DNA from: Hydractinia symbiolongicarpus
Taxonomy: Eukaryota; Cnidaria; Hydrozoa; Anthoathecata; Hydractiniidae
DNA: 64,000 nt
Reading direction: 5' to 3'
Assembly: GCF_029227915.1 (NCBI RefSeq)
Contig: NC_079878.1
Span: forward strand, 29,849,501-29,913,500
The notes below the pieces were generated by a model. That model was given only the letters and a program-made list of their open reading frames with translations. It searched no databases and was not told the DNA's origin. Numbering within the stretch: the first letter of the stretch is position 1; every line of letters starts with the position of its first letter. The translations under genes were made by a program, and so were the position numbers. Below, piece by piece: positions 62,433 through 64,000 of this stretch.

Positions 62433-64000
62433 CATAAGACTTGTAGTTTTCAAAAATGTTTTCATTTTTGATGAGACCCTGAATAAAAGAAGTTTAATCG
62501 CCGGCAAACGAAAACCCGCGATTTCCCGTAAATCCCGGGCTTGGCCCGTATAGTCGAATGTAAACATAGAAAGTACCCAGGGAGTAAACTCATTTACCAA
62601 ACTATTTTTTAAATTATTTTTCAACCACTAAAACGCATGAGACTCGTAGTTTTCCAGAAAGTTTTCATTCTTGATGAGACGCTTAATAAAAGGAGTTTAA
62701 TCGCCGGCAAACGAAGACCCGCCATTTCCCGTAAACCCAGGACTCGGCCCGTATAGTCAAAAGTATACAAAGAAAGTACCCAGGGAGTAAACTCATTTCC
62801 CGAACGATTTTTTAAAATATTTTTTCACCACTAAAACGCATGAGACTTGTAGTTTTCAGAAATGTTTTCATTTTTGATAAGACGCTTAATGAAAGTGGTT
62901 TAACCGCCGGCAAACAAAAACCCGCCATTTCCCGTAAAGCCCGGACTCGGCCCGTATAGTCGGATGTATACAAAGAAAGTACCCAGGGAGTAAAATCATT
63001 TCCCGAACGATTTTTTAAATTATTTTTTTCACCAATAAAACGCATGAGACTTGTAGTTTTCAAAAATGTTTTCATTTTTGTTGAGACGCTTAATGAAAGA
63101 GGTTTAATCGCCGGCAAACGAGAACCCGCGACTTCCCGTAAATCCCGGGCTTGGCCCGTATAGTCGAATGTATACAAAGAAAGTACCCTGTGAGTAAACT
63201 CATTTCCAGAACGATTGTTTAAATTATTTTTCCACCACTAAAACGCATAAGACTTGTAGTTTACAAAATTTTTTTAATTTTTGATGAGACACTGAATAAA
63301 AGAAGTTTAATCGCCGGCAAACGAAAACCCGCCATCCCGTAAACCCTGGACTCGGCCCGTATAGTCGAATGTATACAAAGAAAGTACCCAGGGAGTAAAA
63401 TCAATTCCCGAACGATTTTTTAAATTATTTTTTTCACCACTAAAACGCATGAGACTTAAAGTTTTCAAAAATGTTTTCATTTTTGATGAGACGCTGAATA
63501 AAAGAAGTTTAGTCGCCGGCAAACGAAAACCCGCGATTTCCCGTAAATCCCGGGCTTGGCCAGTATAGTCGAATGTATACAAAGAAAGTACCCTGTGAGT
63601 AAACTCATTTACTGAACGATTTTTTAAATTATTTTTCCACCACTAAAACGCATAAGACTTGTAGTTTTTAAAAATGTTTTCATTTTTGATGAGACCCTGA
63701 ATAAAAGAAGTTTAATCGCCGGCAAACGAAAACCCGCGATTTCCCGTAAATCCCGGGCTTGGCACGTATAGTCGAATGTATACATAGAAAGTACCCAGGG
63801 AGTAAACTCATTTACCGAACGATTTTTTAAATTATTTTTCCACCACTAAAACGCATGAGACTTGTAGTTTTCCAGAAAGTTTTCATTCTTGATGAGACGC
63901 TTAATAAAAGGAGTTTAATCGCCGGCAAACGAAGACCCGCCATTTCCCGTAAACCCAGGACTCGGCCCGTATAGTCAAAAGTATACAAAGAAAGTACCCA
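62433..64000 (+). repeat. Right-end HOR, copy V, 9-mer form, cut by window end
   Basis: B (62433), C (62636), the D/E1 hybrid (62839), E2 (63043), G (63246), H (63448), B' (63651) and the start of C' (63854). It shares the D/E1 hybrid junction, GACTTAAAGTTTTC and TTGGCCAGTATAG with copy II at a lag of 7512 bp, so II and V descend from one 9-mer ancestor. The array continues beyond 64000. Confidence 0.9.

Larger units (their letters stand above)
1..64000 (+). repeat. Satellite DNA array, ~203 bp monomer, ~315 head-to-tail copies
   Basis: Every part of the window aligns to one monomer that begins at CATGAGACTTG or CATAAGACTTG. Successive starts at 1, 204, 407, 610, 813, 1016, 1219, 1422 and 1625 are exactly 203 bp apart, and the spacing holds to the last base apart from small indels and a few truncated units listed separately. 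Orientation never changes. One B monomer counted by hand is about 38% G+C, with an A/T-rich end (GATTTTTTAAATTATTTTT) and a C/G-rich middle (GCCGGC, CCCGGG, GGCCCG). Monomers group into classes that recur in fixed orders, so higher-order repeats are present. No unique sequence and no inserted element was seen. Such arrays are typical of centromeric or other constitutive heterochromatin in eukaryotes. Location and species cannot be read from the sequence. Confidence 0.98.

Noticed and set aside
860-63582. Minus-strand open frames of 60-121 codons, all variants of one peptide (YTFDYTGQARDLREIAG, then KMKTFLKTTSLMRF)
   Set aside because: They recur because the satellite recurs. The 203 bp period breaks frame at each monomer, there is no consistent start or ribosome-site context, and small indels differ freely among copies.
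1-64000. CRISPR array
   Set aside because: The repeat fills the whole period. There are no short direct repeats alternating with unique spacers, and no cas genes.
1-64000. Transposable element or LTR origin
   Set aside because: No terminal repeats, target-site duplications, poly-A tails or transposase/reverse transcriptase frames are visible. A short non-autonomous element as ancestor of the monomer cannot be excluded.

Overview
The whole 64 kb is one uninterrupted tandem satellite DNA array. The monomer is about 203 bp (38% G+C in the one I counted), always in the same orientation, about 315 copies, and both window ends lie inside the array. I found no supportable protein-coding gene, no RNA gene, no transposon, no CRISPR array and no unique-sequence gap. 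An array like this points to a eukaryotic heterochromatic region (centromere, pericentromere, subtelomere, or a sex or B chromosome). I do not recognise the family and cannot name the species. CpG dinucleotides are still common in the monomer, which fits a genome without heavy germline CpG methylation, such as many invertebrates, but this is only a hint.

Monomers fall into classes that can be told apart by eye. I name them locally. A: catgag, TTCATTCTTGATGAGACGC, AAAGGGGTTT, CCCACGATT. B: cataag, GAGACCCTGAATAAAAGAAG, CCCGCGATT, TACATAG. C: often TTCCAGAAAG, GAAGACCCGCC, ACTCGGCCCG, TCAAAAG. D: CAGAAATG, GATAAGACG, AAGTGG, TTATCTTTTCACC. E: GACGCTTAATGAAAGAGG with GAGAACCCGCGACTT, or GACGCTGAATAAAAGAAG. 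There are further variants G and H near the right end.

Layout. 1-5278: mixed classes with a diverged 8-monomer periodicity (about 1624 bp). 5279-8321: three tandem copies of a 5-monomer unit (about 1014 bp). 8322-11974: related mixed units (6-mer, then 10-mer spacing). 11975-35672: a homogenised core of almost only A and B monomers, carrying long-range repeat units of 4346, 6232 and 8081 bp and a 10-mer unit near 27.4-31.4 kb. 35673-38100: two copies of a 1214 bp 6-mer. 39319-42354: three copies of a 1012 bp 5-mer. 42355-51472: a 2027 bp 10-mer and shortened derivatives. 52891-64000: tandem 2030 bp 10-mers, two of them 9-mers that carry the same hybrid monomer.

The array therefore shows layered higher-order repeat (HOR) evolution by unequal exchange: an A/B core, with C, D and E type monomers only on the flanks. 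Two monomer-scale structures deserve attention. On the minus strand, TTCG-ACT-A-TA-CGGG keeps all nine core bases of the mammalian CENP-B box but has a spacer one base shorter. In B and E type monomers there is a perfect 9-bp inverted repeat with a TTTT loop. Short open reading frames on both strands are by-products of the repeat: 203 is not a multiple of three, so frames break from one monomer to the next.
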